From: DASXMR01 sp036495525
GTDB taxonomy: Bacteria > Actinomycetota > Actinomycetes > Streptosporangiales > Streptosporangiaceae
DNA length: 59,935 bases
NCBI GenBank assembly: GCA_036495525.1
Contig: DASXMR010000025.1
Coordinates: 1-59,935 of the forward strand
Reading direction: 5' to 3'
Below the pieces are notes generated by a model. That model was given only the letters and a program-made list of their open reading frames with translations, had not been told where the DNA came from and made no database searches. Below are positions 57,636 through 59,935 of this stretch, piece by piece (within the stretch, counting starts at the first letter, position 1; each line of letters opens with the position of its first letter). Both the position numbers and the translations under genes were made by a program.

Positions 57636-59069
57636 ATGTCCATGGCCCAGGACCCGGCCACGGCCGGATCAGCAAGCGCCAGCACGGAGGCCGGATCCGG
57701 CTGCGCCGCGCCTGGCTACCCGGCACAGCCCGGCAATGCCACCGCCGCGTACGGCGGTCCCGGCTTCGCGACCGGGGCCGGCAGCGGGCCGGCTGGCCCT
57801 GAGTATCCGGGTCAGCAGTACCCCGGCCAGCCGTATCCCGGCCAGCAGTATCCCGGTGCGCAGTACCCGAGCGCCGGCTACCCAGGCGCCCAGTACCCCG
57901 GCAGTCAGTACCCAGGTGCCGGCTACCCCGGCGCTGGCTACGGCGCTCAGTACCCGGGCGCCGGTTACCCTGGCGGGCCGCAGGGCCCGGCCGGCGGGCC
58001 GGGCTCCGGCTTCGGCGGCGGCCCCTCGGGCTGGCTGAGGCGGCACCGGCTGAAGATGATCGGGCTGACCGCGGCGGCCGCGCTGGTGGCCGGCGCGGGG
58101 ACTGCCTGGGCAGCGACCTCCGGGCCAAGCGCGCTGACGCAGGCGCAGATCGTGGCGAAGACCGACCCGGCAGTGGTCGACGTCGTATCGACGCTCGGCT
58201 TCCAGAACGGCCAGGCGGCCGGCACCGGGATCGTGCTGACCCCGAACGGCGAGGTGCTGACCAACAACCACGTGATCGACGGGGCGACGTCCATCAAGGT
58301 CAGGGACGTGGGCAACGGCAAGGTGTACACCGCCACCGTGCAGGGCTATGACTCAAGCCACGACGTCGCGCTGATCAAGCTGAACGGCGCGTCCCACCTG
58401 CCGGTCGCCGACCTCGGCAACTCGTCCGAGGTCAGCATCGGTGACCATGTGGTGGCCATCGGCAACGCCGGCGGTCAGAACGGCACGCCATCGGTGGCGG
58501 CCGGCAAGATCACCGGACTCAACGAGTCGATCACCGCGAGCGACGAGTCCTCGGGCAGCGCGGAACGGCTGCATGGCCTGATCCAGACCAACGCGCCGAT
58601 CCAGCCAGGTGACTCGGGCGGCCCGCTGGTGAGTAAGCAGGGCGAGATCGTCGGCATCGACACGGCGGCATCCTCCAGCGCGGGCAACCAGCTCCGCGCC
58701 GCCACTACCACCCAGGCGTTCACCGTGCCGATCAACACCGCGATGTCCGTCGTCCGGCAGATCGAGTCGGGCACCGCCTCGGCGACCGTGCACATCGGCG
58801 CGACGGCGTTCCTCGGAGTCGGCATCTCGCCGAGCGCGGCTGGCGCTCAGGTCGTCCAGATCCTGCCTGGCCAGCCGGCTGCGCAGGCTGGCCTGCGGGA
58901 AGGCGACGTCATCACCTCCGTGGCCGGCCACCGGGTCTCGGCCGCCGAGCAAGTGCAGCAGGCGCTCTCCGGCCACAAGCCAGGCGACCGGATCAGCATC
59001 GGCTGGACCGACCAGTCGGGGCAGAACCACACCGCGACAGTGACCCTGGGCACCGGGCCAGCCCAGTAG
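57636..59069 (+). CDS. HtrA/DegP-like S1C serine protease with PDZ domain
   Basis: The protein has 477 residues. Residues 45-130 are a Tyr/Pro/Gly/Gln-rich cytoplasmic tail of YPGQQYPGAQYPSAGYPG-type repeats. One membrane helix follows (~137-158, MIGLTAAAALVAGAGTAWAA). The trypsin-like domain has the triad His212 (NNHVID), Asp243 (SHDVALIKL) and Ser327 (GDSGGPL). A C-terminal PDZ domain (~390-475) contains GVGISPSAAGAQVVQILPGQPAAQAGLREGDVITSVAG. It is expected to act on the outer face of the membrane in envelope protein quality control. AGGAGG at 57622-57627 supports ATG 57636. Confidence 0.95.
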   Translation: MSMAQDPATAGSASASTEAGSGCAAPGYPAQPGNATAAYGGPGFATGAGSGPAGPEYPGQQYPGQPYPGQQYPGAQYPSAGYPGAQYPGSQYPGAGYPGAGYGAQYPGAGYPGGPQGPAGGPGSGFGGGPSGWLRRHRLKMIGLTAAAALVAGAGTAWAATSGPSALTQAQIVAKTDPAVVDVVSTLGFQNGQAAGTGIVLTPNGEVLTNNHVIDGATSIKVRDVGNGKVYTATVQGYDSSHDVALIKLNGASHLPVADLGNSSEVSIGDHVVAIGNAGGQNGTPSVAAGKITGLNESITASDESSGSAERLHGLIQTNAPIQPGDSGGPLVSKQGEIVGIDTAASSSAGNQLRAATTTQAFTVPINTAMSVVRQIESGTASATVHIGATAFLGVGISPSAAGAQVVQILPGQPAAQAGLREGDVITSVAGHRVSAAEQVQQALSGHKPGDRISIGWTDQSGQNHTATVTLGTGPAQ

Positions 59070-59088
59070 GCCGCCCCCGCGGCACCCA

Positions 59089-59127
59089 GAACGGGCAGCC
59101 GGCGCAGCAAGCGCCGGCTGCCCGTTC
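59089..59127 (+). terminator. Strong hairpin terminator after the HtrA gene
   Basis: A perfect 17-bp stem (59089-59105 with 59111-59127) and an AGCAA loop start 19 bases after the HtrA stop. There is no T-run, as is common in high-GC actinomycetes. Confidence 0.75.
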
Positions 59128-59202
59128 GCGTTCGCCGGCAGACCGTCAGCCGGGCGGCGGGAAACCTCGCGGTGCGGCCCTCCGGCGGCTAGGTTTTCGG
59201 TC

Positions 59203-59935
59203 ATGCGCTTTGCCATCAAAACCGCCCCGCAGCACACAACCTGGCCAGCCATGCTCGAGGTGTGGCAGGCCGCTGACGACATTGATGTGTTCGAGTCCGG
59301 CTGGACGTTCGACCACTTCTACCCGATCTTCTCTGACCCGACCGGGCCCTGCCTGGAGGGCTGGGTGACGCTCACCGCGCTGGCCCAGGCGACCAGGCGG
59401 CTGCGCCTCGGCACGCTGGTGACCGGGATCCACTACCGGCACCCGGCGGTGCTGGCCAACATGGCCGCGACGCTGGACATCGTCTCCGGCGGCCGACTGG
59501 AGATCGGCATCGGCGCAGGCTGGAACGAGCAGGAATCCGGCGCCTATGGCATCCCGCTCGGCACCCCGCGCGAGCGCAGCGACCGGTTCGAGGAAGCGTG
59601 CGAGGTCATCGTGTCGCTGCTGACCCAGGAAGAAACCTCGTTCAAGGGCGACTACTACCAGCTGACGGAAGCCCGCTGCAGCCCGAAGGCAATCCAGCGG
59701 CCGCACCCGCCGATCTGCATCGGCGGCAGCGGCGAGCAGCGGACCCTGCGCACCACGGCCCGGTTCGCGCAGCACTGGAACTTTGTCGGCGGCACGCCGG
59801 AGGAGTTCGCGCGCAAACGTGACGTGCTGTACGCGCACTGCCGTGACATCGGCCGGGATCCGGCGGAGATCACACTGTCCAGCCACGTCCGGCTCGGCCC
59901 GGGCGGCGATCCCGGCCCGGCCGCCGACACCGCCG
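59203..59935 (+). CDS. LLM class F420-dependent oxidoreductase, 3' end cut by window edge
   Basis: ATG 59203 opens a frame that is still open at the window end (244 codons). MRFAIKTAPQHTTWPAMLEVWQAADDIDVFESGWTFDHFYPIF is the typical start of F420-dependent luciferase-like monooxygenases (LLM). RLRLGTLVTGIHYRHPAVLANMAATLDIVSGGRLEIGIGAGWNEQE is the strongest family motif, and RPHPPICIGGSGEQRTLRTTARFAQHWNF follows. F420 is a usual cofactor in actinobacteria, although FMN is possible. The last ~60 residues of a normal protein are missing. A strong terminator separates it from HtrA. Confidence 0.93.
   Translation, partial: MRFAIKTAPQHTTWPAMLEVWQAADDIDVFESGWTFDHFYPIFSDPTGPCLEGWVTLTALAQATRRLRLGTLVTGIHYRHPAVLANMAATLDIVSGGRLEIGIGAGWNEQESGAYGIPLGTPRERSDRFEEACEVIVSLLTQEETSFKGDYYQLTEARCSPKAIQRPHPPICIGGSGEQRTLRTTARFAQHWNFVGGTPEEFARKRDVLYAHCRDIGRDPAEITLSSHVRLGPGGDPGPAADTA

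Noticed and set aside
1..59935. Prophage, integrative element or secondary-metabolite cluster
   Set aside because: No integrase, transposase, phage structural gene, polyketide synthase or peptide synthetase was recognised, and base composition is uniform apart from short promoter patches.

Overview
The window is very GC-rich, densely packed with genes, and carries families typical of filamentous high-GC Gram-positive bacteria: DUF222-HNH (13E12-type) endonuclease, DUF929 thiol-disulfide proteins, DUF3040, DUF6424, an ECF41 sigma factor, an F420-type LLM oxidoreductase and many GTG starts. This points to an actinomycete, plausibly Streptosporangiales or a relative; the order cannot be fixed from sequence alone. 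No rRNA, tRNA, CRISPR array, intact insertion sequence or phage module was recognised. The window starts inside a methyltransferase gene and ends inside an LLM oxidoreductase gene.

Layout. 1-5.5 kb: methyltransferase end, aldo/keto reductase, a degenerate LexA/UmuD-like protein behind an SOS-type box, an MFS exporter divergent from an XRE regulator, a zinc-finger protein and a PrmC-like methyltransferase. 5.7-13.7 kb: GNAT, an atypical complete alanyl-tRNA synthetase, a decayed membrane-protein gene, DUF3040, an exported beta-propeller, a PEBP protein and an epimerase. 13.8-18.1 kb (minus strand): molybdate/tungstate-type ABC importer operon whose last gene is an HTH regulator with its own ligand-binding domain. 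18.4-21 kb: DUF929-VKOR-DUF929 oxidative-folding cluster. 21.1-25.4 kb: MarR regulator translationally coupled to a single-chain double ABC exporter. 25.5-29.2 kb: secreted propeller, MFS exporter, enoyl-CoA hydratase.

29.4-33.1 kb: molybdenum hydroxylase operon (large, 2Fe-2S and FAD subunits, form II CO-dehydrogenase-like); the molybdate-type importer upstream could supply its metal. 33.2-40.6 kb: small proteins, an FMN/F420-type oxidoreductase, threonine aldolase with a truncated GNAT remnant, an SOS-type-controlled DUF222-HNH protein, GNAT, and an ECF41 sigma factor with its partner epimerase behind a matching ECF41 promoter. 40.8-45 kb: LacI regulator and a cobalamin lower-loop operon with a CobT-CobU fusion and CobS. 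45.3-50 kb: DAO-family oxidase, leaderless ArsR-SRPBCC-SnoaL operon, MFS exporter, VOC protein. 49.9-53.1 kb: HAD phosphatase/mutase coupled to a GH65 disaccharide phosphorylase, a two-step route from disaccharide to glucose 6-phosphate. 53.1-59.9 kb: amidohydrolase, DUF6424, quinone-oxidoreductase-like enzyme, proline iminopeptidase-like hydrolase, HtrA-type protease, LLM oxidoreductase.

Recurring themes are two SOS-type boxes that overlap promoters, short tandem repeats that lengthen protein N-termini (CobS, DUF222, DUF6424, HtrA), and two candidate leaderless genes. The most unusual single item is the LexA/UmuD-like protein, which keeps the fold and an SOS-type promoter but has lost its DNA-binding domain and both catalytic residues.
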